DNA of 64,000 bases from Nitrosopumilus piranensis. GTDB lineage: Archaea > Thermoproteota > Nitrososphaeria > Nitrososphaerales > Nitrosopumilaceae. Positions 16,238-23,548 of this stretch are shown here, piece by piece. A program made the position numbers and the translations under genes. Location of the stretch: positions 310,001-374,000 of the forward strand of contig NZ_CP010868.1 in assembly GCF_000875775.1 (NCBI RefSeq), in the 5' to 3' direction. The notes beneath the pieces are model-generated. The model was not told the origin of the DNA and did no database searches. It worked only from the letters and a program-made list of their open reading frames with translations. The number at the start of each line of letters is the position of its first letter. Positions within the stretch are counted from its first letter, which is position 1.

Positions 16238-16251
16238 TTTACAATTGTAAA
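16238..16251. promoter_or_regulatory. Copper/thiol-island palindrome, site 2
   Basis: TTTACAATTGTAAA; centred 47 bp before the small minus-strand gene at 16197 and 84 bp before the gene at 16329. It fits the minus-strand gene better. Confidence 0.72.
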
Positions 16252-16328
16252 ATTTTGAAATAAATTTAACAAAATTTTTACTTTTTAAATTTCGCTAAGT
16301 ACATTAAACTAATTTTAACATTATAATT

Positions 16329-16997
16329 ATGAAACTAATTTGGATAATCTTTCCATTAATTTTACTTCTAACAATTCCAACTGAAAAATCATTTGCAGAA
16401 GATTCCTCCAATCATGAAAAATGCATCAATACAAATAACACAAAAAATATAATATGTGATGAAACATTTAGGATCCAATCTGTAAATCTTTTTAGTGTTG
16501 TTGACAGCTCTGTTGGGATTTTTGAGGATCCTATTACCAAATTAACAATTGTGGATTTGGGAACATTTTATGGATTGGGGGGAAATGGAACAATTCCTGA
16601 TGAAATCAAAGTGTATAGAGATAATGTTCTATGGAAGACAACTACTAAAGAAACAGGTATTGCCCCTTCTACTTCTCACAGTGAATGGCAACTTCCACAG
16701 ACGTTCTTTTTTAATGAACTTCCAGGTAAGTACAAAATTGTTTTACTTACAAACAATATTGAAACACTAGTCTTTGAATTTTTAGTAATGCAAATTACTA
16801 GTGAATCACAAAAAAACAACGACTTGTTTAACTTGCCTCCTCTAAAACAAGTAAAAGATTATGCTATTGATCCTGGTCTTGTAAAATGTAACTTTGGATT
16901 GGATTTAATTTTCAAAAAAATTAATGGCTTACCTGCTTGTGTTTTTCCTAAAACTGTTGAAAAATTAATTGAACGCGGATGGGCAACTGTCATCTAA
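16329..16997 (+). CDS. Secreted protein with C-terminal GLPAC/RGW domain
   Basis: A 222-residue exported protein with signal peptide (1-23, ending KSFAED) and a beta-rich middle. The C-terminal 40 residues carry VKCNFGLDLIF, NGLPACVFP and LIERGWATVI. The same C-terminal pattern occurs in the proteins at 51823-52698 and, N-terminally, in the Met-rich protein at 10116. The two cysteines may form a disulfide that the neighbouring DsbA proteins make. Function is unknown. Confidence 0.65.
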   Translation: MKLIWIIFPLILLLTIPTEKSFAEDSSNHEKCINTNNTKNIICDETFRIQSVNLFSVVDSSVGIFEDPITKLTIVDLGTFYGLGGNGTIPDEIKVYRDNVLWKTTTKETGIAPSTSHSEWQLPQTFFFNELPGKYKIVLLTNNIETLVFEFLVMQITSESQKNNDLFNLPPLKQVKDYAIDPGLVKCNFGLDLIFKKINGLPACVFPKTVEKLIERGWATVI

Positions 16998-17023
16998 AAG
17001 AAATTTCCCTAACTCTAAAATTT

Positions 17024-17039
17024 CTTTACATTTGTAAAG
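17024..17039. promoter_or_regulatory. Copper/thiol-island palindrome, site 3
   Basis: CTTTACATTTGTAAAG; centre 44 bp before the GTG of the DsbA-like gene at 17076, with TATTATAT between. Confidence 0.75.
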
Positions 17040-17075
17040 ACCTGATATTATATTTCTTGAGAAATTATCTGTTGT

Positions 17076-17870
17076 GTGGAAGATTTTGAATTCATTGAGG
17101 ATAAAAAACTAGATAAACAAATTTCTGTAAACAAATCAACATTTAATCGACTCATTATTACAATTATCACAGTAGCTATTGTTTCTGCATTTTTAGGAGG
17201 TTATGTGATTGGTGGGGAAACTGCAGAACCAAAAGAAGTCATTGTAAGAGAAACTATTCAGAATCAAGCAATACAAACATCTCCACAACAAATTGGACCA
17301 CAAATTATTAGAAATATCTCGCTTGATGATGACCCTATGAAAGGAAATCCTGATGCACCAATTACTATAATTGAATTCTCTGATTTTCAATGTCCGTTTT
17401 GTGCAAAATTTCATGAGACAACACTTCCTCAGCTAGAACAAAACTATATCCAAACAGGCAAGGTAAATTTTGTTTACAGGGATTTCCCAATTCAAGGAAT
17501 TCATCCTAATGCTGCTCCTGCAGCACTAGCCTCTGAATGTGCAGATGATCAAGGAAGATTTTGGGAGATGCATGATATGATATTTGAAGGCCAACAAGTT
17601 TGGAAGGATCTACCAATTTCTCAGTCAGTTGCACTATACAAGCAATATGCTTTAGAACTTGGCCTTGACTCTAGTGAATTTGACTCATGTCTGGAATCGG
17701 GCAAACACATTGAAGAAATTCAAAATGATCTCAACGACGGTCGTATGTATGGTGTTTCTGGAACCCCTGGATTTTTTGTGGGAAACACAGATATTGGTTT
17801 CACTCCAATTACTGGAGCTCAACCATACTCTACATTTCAGAGAGTAATTGACAGTCAGTTAAACAGGTAA
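17076..17870 (+). CDS. DsbA-like thiol oxidoreductase, membrane-anchored
   Basis: A 264-residue member of the same family as 15290-16039. A membrane helix lies at about 26-48, then a linker rich in Gln, then the DsbA domain with FSDFQCPFCAKF (Cys106, Cys109), VNFVYRDFPIQG and the cis-Pro loop SGTPGFFVG. It has a leaderless GTG start, with TATTATAT 26 bp upstream preceded by a palindrome. The broken copper-oxidase gene follows after 4 bp. Confidence 0.9.
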   Translation: MEDFEFIEDKKLDKQISVNKSTFNRLIITIITVAIVSAFLGGYVIGGETAEPKEVIVRETIQNQAIQTSPQQIGPQIIRNISLDDDPMKGNPDAPITIIEFSDFQCPFCAKFHETTLPQLEQNYIQTGKVNFVYRDFPIQGIHPNAAPAALASECADDQGRFWEMHDMIFEGQQVWKDLPISQSVALYKQYALELGLDSSEFDSCLESGKHIEEIQNDLNDGRMYGVSGTPGFFVGNTDIGFTPITGAQPYSTFQRVIDSQLNR

Positions 17871-17874
17871 TAAA

Positions 17875-18254
17875 ATGAAATTTCTAAATTCTCTTGGAGG
17901 AAAAATTATTCTTGGCATAGCTTTTTTGTTTGTTTTATCTTTTTCAATAAACTATGCTTTTCCAACGCAAGACATTCAAACTCAAACATTGGTAACTAAT
18001 GTAAAAAATATTCAAACTACGGGAGATATAATCGATCCAATAAACTATGGCAATTTGTTTAATTATAATCCTGCAGTAACTCAAAATGAACACTCCTCGT
18101 TTACTGACGTGGTAACTATGTCTCAGGGTGATCGAGGAATAATTGAATTTGAGTACGACAATCCTGGAAAATACCTATTTCATGCCCATAAAACAGAATT
18201 ATCAGAAAAGGGTGGGTAGGCTCATTCGTGGTCAATGATTATTGTTTCTTATGA
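17875..18254 (+). pseudogene. Remnant of a multicopper oxidase
   Basis: A signal-peptide-like start (MKFLNSLGGKIILGIAFLF) is joined directly to the C-terminal end of a copper oxidase: NYGNLFNYNPAVTQ, VTMSQGDRGIIEFEYDNPGKY and LFHAHKTELSEKG. This matches the end of the oxidase at 33355-34419 (GIMEFEYEYPGKYLFHAHK). Most of the two cupredoxin domains is missing. One base is also missing after 18212; restoring it gives SEKG-WVGSFVVND and a stop at 18252. With only one copper ligand region it cannot be a working oxidase. Confidence 0.75.
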
Positions 18255-18270
18255 TTTTACAATTGTAAAG
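18255..18270. promoter_or_regulatory. Copper/thiol-island palindrome, site 4
   Basis: TTTTACAATTGTAAAG; centre 45 bp before the ATG of the AsnC-TRASH regulator gene, with ATAAATAT between. Suggests that the regulator acts on its own gene. Confidence 0.78.
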
Positions 18271-18307
18271 TTGGGTTCATAAATATGCAAAGTCTGTATC
18301 ATATTTC

Positions 18308-18751
18308 ATGCCTCATGAATTAGATGATGTTGATATTGGAATAGTGCAATCTCTTCAAGAAGATGGACGCAAGTCATTTAGACAAATAGCCAGAGAGCTT
18401 GATATCAGTACCCCCACAGTTCAAGCAAGATATCAAAGACTGGTAAATATTGGACTGATAAAATCAATTTCACCAATTATTGATTCATCAAATCTTGATC
18501 GTGAACATAAAGATAAAATTGAAACATGCGGTTGTCATTCTAATGGCTCTCATGATGTCTCTTTAGAATCTGGAATGTCTGTAAAACTAAAATGTGATTT
18601 ATGTGAAGGTCCAGTTGGAGATAAACCACATGTTTACAAATTTGCAAACTTTGAGAGATTTTTTTGTTGCAATACATGTAAAACTCAATACAAAGAAAAA
18701 AACAAAGGACGAATTCAATCTATTATAGAAAAAACAAGAGAAGAAAATTAA
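18308..18751 (+). CDS. AsnC/Lrp-type HTH regulator with TRASH metal-binding domain
   Basis: A 147-residue protein. Residues 5-65 are a Lrp/AsnC helix-turn-helix: LDDVDIGIVQSLQEDGR, FRQIARELDISTPTVQARYQ. The usual RAM domain is replaced by a TRASH-type zinc/copper-binding module (about 96-140): LKCDLCEGPV, then RFFCCNTCKTQYKEK. A further Cys pair in ETCGCHS precedes it. TRASH domains occur in archaeal copper regulators such as CopT of Sulfolobales. It is the only likely one-component metal regulator in the 15-31 kb island and is itself preceded by the island's palindrome. Confidence 0.85.
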   Translation: MPHELDDVDIGIVQSLQEDGRKSFRQIARELDISTPTVQARYQRLVNIGLIKSISPIIDSSNLDREHKDKIETCGCHSNGSHDVSLESGMSVKLKCDLCEGPVGDKPHVYKFANFERFFCCNTCKTQYKEKNKGRIQSIIEKTREEN

Positions 18752-18766
18752 TTTTACAATTGTAAG
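18752..18766. promoter_or_regulatory. Copper/thiol-island palindrome, site 5
   Basis: TTTTACAATTGTAAG; directly after the stop of the AsnC-TRASH gene and 53 bp (centre) before the GTG of the HtrA gene. Confidence 0.73.
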
Positions 18767-18811
18767 ATACTATTGTTATTTATCTCATAATTTATCTTCT
18801 ACTTGTATTAG

Positions 18812-19945
18812 GTGTATTTTTTGCTCAGAAATAATTCAAAAGTTTTGCTTGGAGGAGTAGTTTTTAGTGTTGTTTTGTTGTTAGGAGTGTCTGTTGCGTT
18901 TCTGTCCCCTGTTTTGGCACAAAACAATTCCTACTCCTCTGAGAACCTTCAGAATGATTTTGAATCCGCAAAAAACTTTTCACTTGTTGAAATTTTTGAA
19001 CGTTCAGAATTTGGTGTAGTTAGCATTGCCGTTGCAAAAACATCCCCTCATGGTGATTCTAATGGTGTTGGTTCTGGATTTGTTTTTGACAAGGAAGGCC
19101 ATATCATTACAAACAATCATGTAGTAAGAGATGCTAAAAAAATTGATATAACTTTTACTGATGGAACTTCATATAGAGCAAAAGTTGTAGGTACTGATCC
19201 ATATGCTGATATTGCAGTACTCAAAATTAATGTGAATTCTGAAAAACTTTATCCTTTACCAATAGGGAATTCCTCAAAACTCAAAGTTGGAGAACCGATA
19301 ACAGCCATTGGTAATCCGTTTGGATTATCAGGCTCTATGACCTCAGGTATTGTTAGTCAATTAGGAAGATTGCTTCCATCAGGGGTTGGATTTTCGATTC
19401 CTGACGTAATTCAAACAGATACTGCAATCAATCCTGGAAACTCTGGAGGACCATTGCTTAACATGATGGGAGAAGTAGTTGGAGTGAACACTGCAATTTA
19501 CTCAAGTGATGGCAGTTTTTCAGGGGTTGGATTTTCGATTCCCTCAAATGTGATTTTAAAAATTGTTCCTGTTTTGATCAAAGATGGTGAGTTCCATCAT
19601 CCTTGGGTTGGAATTTCTAGTGCGAACATCACACCTGATCTTGCAGAATTGTTGAATCTTAAAGATGCAAAAGGTGTTCAAATAATGACTGTTGTAAAAG
19701 ATAGCCCTGCTAACAAAGCAGGTCTTAAAGGCTCATCTGAAACTGCAGTGTATGATGAGGTTGAGTATACTGTAGGTGGAGATATCATTTTGTCAGTTGA
19801 TGGTAAGGAAGTAAGAAAAATTGATGATATTTTGACTCATCTACAACGTGAAAAAAATGTTGGTGATACATTGAATCTGGGAATTCTTAGGGATGGTAAA
19901 GCAATTAATGTTATCTTAACTCTTGAGCCAAGACCTGAATCATAA
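18812..19945 (+). CDS. HtrA/DegP-type serine protease, membrane-anchored
   Basis: A 377-residue trypsin-like protease with an N-terminal membrane segment (about 8-30). The catalytic triad is His in ITNNHVV, Asp in DPYADIAVLK and Ser in NPGNSGGPLL. One PDZ domain (about 270-370) contains SPANKAGLKG and GDIILSVDGKEV. HtrA proteases degrade or refold damaged proteins outside the cell membrane. Start is GTG, with an island palindrome upstream. Its place in the regulon suggests response to misfolding from copper or disulfide stress. Confidence 0.93.
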   Translation: MYFLLRNNSKVLLGGVVFSVVLLLGVSVAFLSPVLAQNNSYSSENLQNDFESAKNFSLVEIFERSEFGVVSIAVAKTSPHGDSNGVGSGFVFDKEGHIITNNHVVRDAKKIDITFTDGTSYRAKVVGTDPYADIAVLKINVNSEKLYPLPIGNSSKLKVGEPITAIGNPFGLSGSMTSGIVSQLGRLLPSGVGFSIPDVIQTDTAINPGNSGGPLLNMMGEVVGVNTAIYSSDGSFSGVGFSIPSNVILKIVPVLIKDGEFHHPWVGISSANITPDLAELLNLKDAKGVQIMTVVKDSPANKAGLKGSSETAVYDEVEYTVGGDIILSVDGKEVRKIDDILTHLQREKNVGDTLNLGILRDGKAINVILTLEPRPES

Positions 19946-20173
19946 TTATAAGATTTTTTCAAGCAGTTCGTGCTTTTTTGGAATTCCTGTGAATTCTAAT
20001 TTGTCATCAATAACTATTCCAGGTGCGGTAAATATTGGGTATTTTTCCAAGTATTCTGGTTTTTCTGTTACGTCTATTATTTGATAAGAGACATTCATGT
20101 CGTCTAACATTGCTTCTACCACTTTGCAATTTCCACAAGATGGTGTTGTTAGAATTTCTATCTTATGATTCAT
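19946..20173 (-). CDS. Small thioredoxin/glutaredoxin-like protein
   Basis: A 75-residue redox protein with the active site TTPSCGNCKVVEAM (CxxC near residue 12) and the cis-Pro region FTAPGIVIDDKLEF. I choose ATG 20173, as the upstream in-frame extension covers the YHS gene. It is the third gene of a ccdA-YHS-trx operon (11-bp overlap with the YHS gene), so it may exchange electrons with the membrane carrier CcdA or work on metal-bound thiols in the cytoplasm. Confidence 0.85.
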   Translation of the reverse strand: MNHKIEILTTPSCGNCKVVEAMLDDMNVSYQIIDVTEKPEYLEKYPIFTAPGIVIDDKLEFTGIPKKHELLEKIL

Positions 20174-20303
20174 TTTCAAATTGCTCTGGATTACTTTCAA
20201 ATGCCCATTTACAGCTGGCACAACAGAAACGATAATCTTTTCCATTATAAGACAACACTTCACCTTTTTCTCCAACTTCCATTCCGCATACAGGATCTTT
20301 CAT
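20163..20303 (-). CDS. YHS-domain metal-binding protein
   Basis: A 46-residue protein too short for usual gene finders. It begins MKDPVCGMEVGEKGEV and contains YRFCCASCKWAFE, the full YHS motif (DPVCGM ... FCC..C) known from copper-transporting ATPases and metal chaperones. Its ATG overlaps the CcdA stop (ATGA) and its end overlaps the thioredoxin-like gene, so it is the middle gene of a three-gene operon. Copper or another soft metal is the likely ligand. Confidence 0.82.
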   Translation of the reverse strand: MKDPVCGMEVGEKGEVLSYNGKDYRFCCASCKWAFESNPEQFENES

Positions 20304-21298
20304 GCATTCATCCCCCTGATTTTTCTAATTGAACGTATAAACAATGGACTCAATATCAGCACTGCTAACAAAGCAGTGTAAAATGTTTTGAAATCTGTTC
20401 CTTCATCATGTCTATGATCGTGCATATGTTCATCCATCTCAAATTCTGATGGGATTGGAGTCATCTCTATGAATTGGTTCCACCCTTGATGGATAAATGT
20501 CTCTTCATACCATTCATGTCCTTCTGGCAACCCATTGATTATCAAAAATGCTCCAATTATTATTAACAACCATCCAGATGCCCGTTCAATTGATTCTCTT
20601 TTTAGAGTAAGACTCTTTGTTGCATTGATTCCAATTACTGCAAGAACTGACATCAAAATTAATGGAATTGCTCTTCCTACTCCGTGAACTACTCCTAATG
20701 AGGCTCCCACTTCAATACTTCCTGTTCCTGCAATATAGATGAGGAGCCAATAAAATAGCGGATTGGGACATCCAACTCCTGCATTTCCTAGTAACAACCC
20801 CATGAAAAATGATTTTGTATACTCTCCTCTGTTTTGGATGAACTTTGGTGTTCCTGAATATGATGGAAGTTTTAATGAAATAATTTTTAATTGTGATAAT
20901 CCAAAAATAAATGCAGCAATTCCAGCAATTAAAAACATTATGGTTGATGCTTGATCTAGAGACGCACTTTGTCCTACTGCTGCAATTGCAATTCCATAAG
21001 ATGCTATTGTAATAGTTAACCCTAAACCAAAAAGCAATGCCATTGACAATCCTTTCTTGTATCCCTGTCCCATGCTTAATGGAACTATGATGAATACTAG
21101 TGGTAATGTACATGGCAAAACAATCATAGACAGTCCAGCAACATATGCAATTATAATCCATGAGAGATATGTTGTGTGCTCTTTTCCGTCAATCGTAAAA
21201 TTTGTTCCAAGTGAAAAAATTATCCCAAGAAAAATTAATGAAAATAATCCAAATGAAATTATGACCATTGATTTTTTTGCAATTACTACCGAAGACAT
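20300..21298 (-). CDS. ccdA: CcdA/DsbD-type thiol-disulfide electron carrier
   Basis: A 332-residue membrane protein of the CcdA family, which passes electrons from cytoplasmic thioredoxin to outer thiols. The two conserved membrane cysteines are visible in MIVLPCTLPLVF (about residue 62) and NAGVGCPNPLFYWLL (about 180). A His-rich outer loop, DEHMHDHRHDEG near 293-304, may bind metal. A palindrome lies 45 bp upstream. The YHS and thioredoxin-like genes follow in the same operon. It would supply reductant to the DsbA-like proteins nearby. Confidence 0.9.
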   Translation of the reverse strand: MSSVVIAKKSMVIISFGLFSLIFLGIIFSLGTNFTIDGKEHTTYLSWIIIAYVAGLSMIVLPCTLPLVFIIVPLSMGQGYKKGLSMALLFGLGLTITIASYGIAIAAVGQSASLDQASTIMFLIAGIAAFIFGLSQLKIISLKLPSYSGTPKFIQNRGEYTKSFFMGLLLGNAGVGCPNPLFYWLLIYIAGTGSIEVGASLGVVHGVGRAIPLILMSVLAVIGINATKSLTLKRESIERASGWLLIIIGAFLIINGLPEGHEWYEETFIHQGWNQFIEMTPIPSEFEMDEHMHDHRHDEGTDFKTFYTALLAVLILSPLFIRSIRKIRGMNA

Positions 21299-21335
21299 GC
21301 GATTCTACACTTAATTTTGATACTTAACAAGTAGG

Positions 21336-21350
21336 CTTTACAAATGTAAG
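21336..21350. promoter_or_regulatory. Copper/thiol-island palindrome, site 6
   Basis: CTTTACAAATGTAAG; centre 45 bp before the ATG of ccdA on the minus strand, with GTTAAGTA between. Confidence 0.75.
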
Positions 21351-21385
21351 ATAGTTTTTTCTTACCGTCATTAGAATTCTTTCTG

Positions 21386-22051
21386 TTATATCATTGACTC
21401 AATTATTTTCTCAAACACTGGATATGGTTGTGGCCCAACTATTTTTTCCTGTTCTCCATTTGGTCCTATGATGAAAAATGTAGGTGTGCCTGTAACCCCG
21501 TTTCTTTGTGCCTCGTTTGTGTTGAATTGGACTCTTTTTGAGTATTTTTCAGAATCAAGACAACTCACAAACATCTCCATATTTAGTCCAAGATTGTTTG
21601 CATATCCTTTCAAACTATCTGAATTGGCCCATCCATTATCAATTGATAGTTGATTTGAATACAAAAATCCATGATAGTCCCAATATCTGCCTTGATCTTC
21701 GGCACAATAAGTTGCAATTGATGCAGGACCTGAATCTTTTCCCAAGAATGCTATGTCTACAAATACTAAGTTGACTTTGCCTGTATCTATGTAGTTAGTC
21801 ACAATGTCTGGTTTTGTATTTAGAAACCATTTCTTACAGTTTGAACACTGGTAATCTCCAAATTCTATTATCGTAATGGGCGCATCAGATGTTCCCAACA
21901 TTGGAGAACCTAATGATGTGTCAACAGTACCAATCTTTCTATTTATGTCTAGATTAATTGATTCTGAATCAATTGATATTTGAGAAAAAATTATTCCTAA
22001 TGATATTACTCCTGCAGTCATCACTATCAAAGAAAAATATTTTGTTTTCAA
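21386..22051 (-). CDS. DsbA-like thiol oxidoreductase, membrane-anchored
   Basis: A 221-residue third member of the DsbA-like group: N-terminal membrane anchor (about 5-25), FGDYQCSNCKKWF (Cys69, Cys72), VNLVFVDIAFLG in place of the usual YRDFP, and the cis-Pro loop TGTPTFFIIGPNG. The site upstream is degenerate (half-sites at 22091 and 22124), so control may be weaker than for the paralogues. Upstream on the same strand is a cupredoxin gene. Confidence 0.87.
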   Translation of the reverse strand: MKTKYFSLIVMTAGVISLGIIFSQISIDSESINLDINRKIGTVDTSLGSPMLGTSDAPITIIEFGDYQCSNCKKWFLNTKPDIVTNYIDTGKVNLVFVDIAFLGKDSGPASIATYCAEDQGRYWDYHGFLYSNQLSIDNGWANSDSLKGYANNLGLNMEMFVSCLDSEKYSKRVQFNTNEAQRNGVTGTPTFFIIGPNGEQEKIVGPQPYPVFEKIIESMI

Positions 22052-22090
22052 TTGACTACTCCTGATTTTGAAATTCTATAAAACAATATT

Positions 22091-22138
22091 TTTTACAAAT
22101 AACTGACATACTTAATCCCTATACTTTACAAATGACAG
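22091..22138. promoter_or_regulatory. Degenerate island half-sites
   Basis: TTTTACAAAT (22091-22100) and CTTTACAAATGACAG (22124-22138) match half of the palindrome. The first lies about 40 bp before the DsbA-like gene at 22051. They may be weak sites. Confidence 0.35.
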
Positions 22139-22141
22139 TTT

Positions 22142-22603
22142 TTAGAATCGACTCTTCTCTACAGAAATTTTTCCTGTCATCCAAGGATGTGGTTGACAAT
22201 GATAAGGGACTTCTTGCTCTTCTGTAAATAAGAACTCATATGTGTCACCAGGTTTTAGAACTCCCACAGATCCAAATTCACCACTATATCCATCAGTCTG
22301 TCTATGATCAGGAGTCACAGTATGTGCAGTGTCATCATTATTTTTCCAAATTACTTTGTTGTTTATTGTAAGTAATGCTGTTGCCTTATTTGGAACATAG
22401 TTTTCATTTCCTTCTATTACTGCTCCAGGAACAATTTCAATAACTAATTCTTTTTCAGGGTTCAGTATGTGTTCAGAAACAGATGGTTTTGCTAATGATT
22501 CAGGAAGATAAAATGAAGTGTAAAAAACTACTGTGGCTGACATGCCGACAATTAATGCAATTAATCCAATTCCATAAGCATGACTAGATGTTGGAGTGCT
22601 CAA
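22142..22603 (-). CDS. Membrane-anchored cupredoxin (plastocyanin-like)
   Basis: A 153-residue blue-copper protein with one N-terminal membrane helix (about 9-32). The type 1 copper ligands are visible: His in DTAHTVTPDH and Cys-His-Met in PYHCQPHPWMTG. It probably carries electrons outside the membrane between respiratory or ammonia-oxidation complexes. Two island palindromes lie upstream (22641 and 22677), the nearer at the standard 45 bp spacing. Confidence 0.9.
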   Translation of the reverse strand: MSTPTSSHAYGIGLIALIVGMSATVVFYTSFYLPESLAKPSVSEHILNPEKELVIEIVPGAVIEGNENYVPNKATALLTINNKVIWKNNDDTAHTVTPDHRQTDGYSGEFGSVGVLKPGDTYEFLFTEEQEVPYHCQPHPWMTGKISVEKSRF

Positions 22604-22640
22604 TGTTTGAATTGTTGAAAATAGATATTTAATGAATATA

Positions 22641-22655
22641 CTTTACAAATGTAAG
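22641..22655. promoter_or_regulatory. Copper/thiol-island palindrome, site 7
   Basis: CTTTACAAATGTAAG; centre 45 bp before the cupredoxin ATG at 22603 on the minus strand. Confidence 0.75.
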
Positions 22656-22676
22656 ATTATGAAATACATTTTTTGC

Positions 22677-22690
22677 CTTACAAGTGTAAG
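22677..22690. promoter_or_regulatory. Copper/thiol-island palindrome, site 8
   Basis: CTTACAAGTGTAAG; a second site 35 bp (about 3.4 helical turns) beyond site 7. The pair is the only double site in the island. Confidence 0.65.
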
Positions 22691-22767
22691 CTATATTTGT
22701 TAAGTATCTACTTTGTTTATAGAATTCGTGCTTGTAGTTTGTTTCCGATCCAACACTATAGAGCAAT

Positions 22768-22807
22768 ATTTTGAAGGGGATAGGCCTCTCTAAATCTCCT
22801 TCAAAAT
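22768..22807 (+). ncRNA. Candidate small RNA 3' hairpin
   Basis: ATTTTGAAGGGGAT pairs with ATCTCCTTCAAAAT over 14 positions with a single G-U pair, around a 12-nt loop. A run of seven T follows. The 145 bp between sites 8 and 9 hold no gene, so this may be the end of a small RNA. The transcript start is not identifiable by eye. It could instead be only a structured terminator. Confidence 0.35.
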
Positions 22808-22835
22808 AATTTTTTTCACTTATTGTAGTTTTAGT

Positions 22836-22853
22836 ACTTTACAATTGTAAAGT
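22836..22853. promoter_or_regulatory. Copper/thiol-island palindrome, site 9
   Basis: ACTTTACAATTGTAAAGT, a perfect 18-bp palindrome; centre 47 bp before the ATG at 22892, with TTTTTTAATA between. Confidence 0.8.
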
Positions 22854-22891
22854 GCTCTTTTTTAATACACAACATCCTGATTAAATGTAGG

Positions 22892-23512
22892 ATGGCTAGC
22901 CAAACTTTGTGGATAGGAATTACTGTTGGAGTATTTTTTGTAGGATTACTTATAGGATTTACTGCATTTACAGGTTCGATGACTTTTGATAATATGTCAA
23001 TGCAGAATCAAATGATGAATGATAATCAAGCCATGAATCAATGGATAAACTCTATGACAAATGATCCACAAATGCAGCAACAGATAATGAATATGATGAT
23101 GCAAAATCCACAACAGATGCAACAAATGATTATGGATACAATGGATGATTCTGATCAAATGACAATGATGGAAGATATGATGGATGATATGATGCAAAGA
23201 ATGAAAACTGATCCTGAATTAGAAAAAGCAATGATGAAACATATGGCAAACATGAAAGCATCTAGAGATGCTATGATGGGAACGAATATGATGATGAATC
23301 AAGAAATGATGATACAATTGATGGACGATTCTGAAACTAGGGAAACAATGATTCAGATGATGTCAAAACATGTATCTGACATACAAGAATTATTGTCTTC
23401 TGATTTGACTGATGATGAATTTAATATGAAAATGACTGAACTAATGCACAAACATGTATCGGAAATGCAAGATTTTATGTCACATCAAACAACGATGCAA
23501 TCTATGAACTAG
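22892..23512 (+). CDS. Membrane-anchored Met-rich protein
   Basis: A 206-residue protein with one N-terminal membrane helix (about 5-28) and an outer part rich in Met, Gln and Asp: NDPQMQQQIMNMMMQNPQ, MMEDMMDDMMQRM. It is a shorter relative of the protein at 10116-11465, without the perfect tandem repeat. Methionine clusters fit Cu(I) binding. It lies 36 bp before a DsbA-like gene on the same strand, probably in one transcript driven by a perfect island palindrome. Confidence 0.75.
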   Translation: MASQTLWIGITVGVFFVGLLIGFTAFTGSMTFDNMSMQNQMMNDNQAMNQWINSMTNDPQMQQQIMNMMMQNPQQMQQMIMDTMDDSDQMTMMEDMMDDMMQRMKTDPELEKAMMKHMANMKASRDAMMGTNMMMNQEMMIQLMDDSETRETMIQMMSKHVSDIQELLSSDLTDDEFNMKMTELMHKHVSEMQDFMSHQTTMQSMN

Positions 23513-23548
23513 CGTTATGAAAAAAATAAAAAAATCTGTATTATTATA

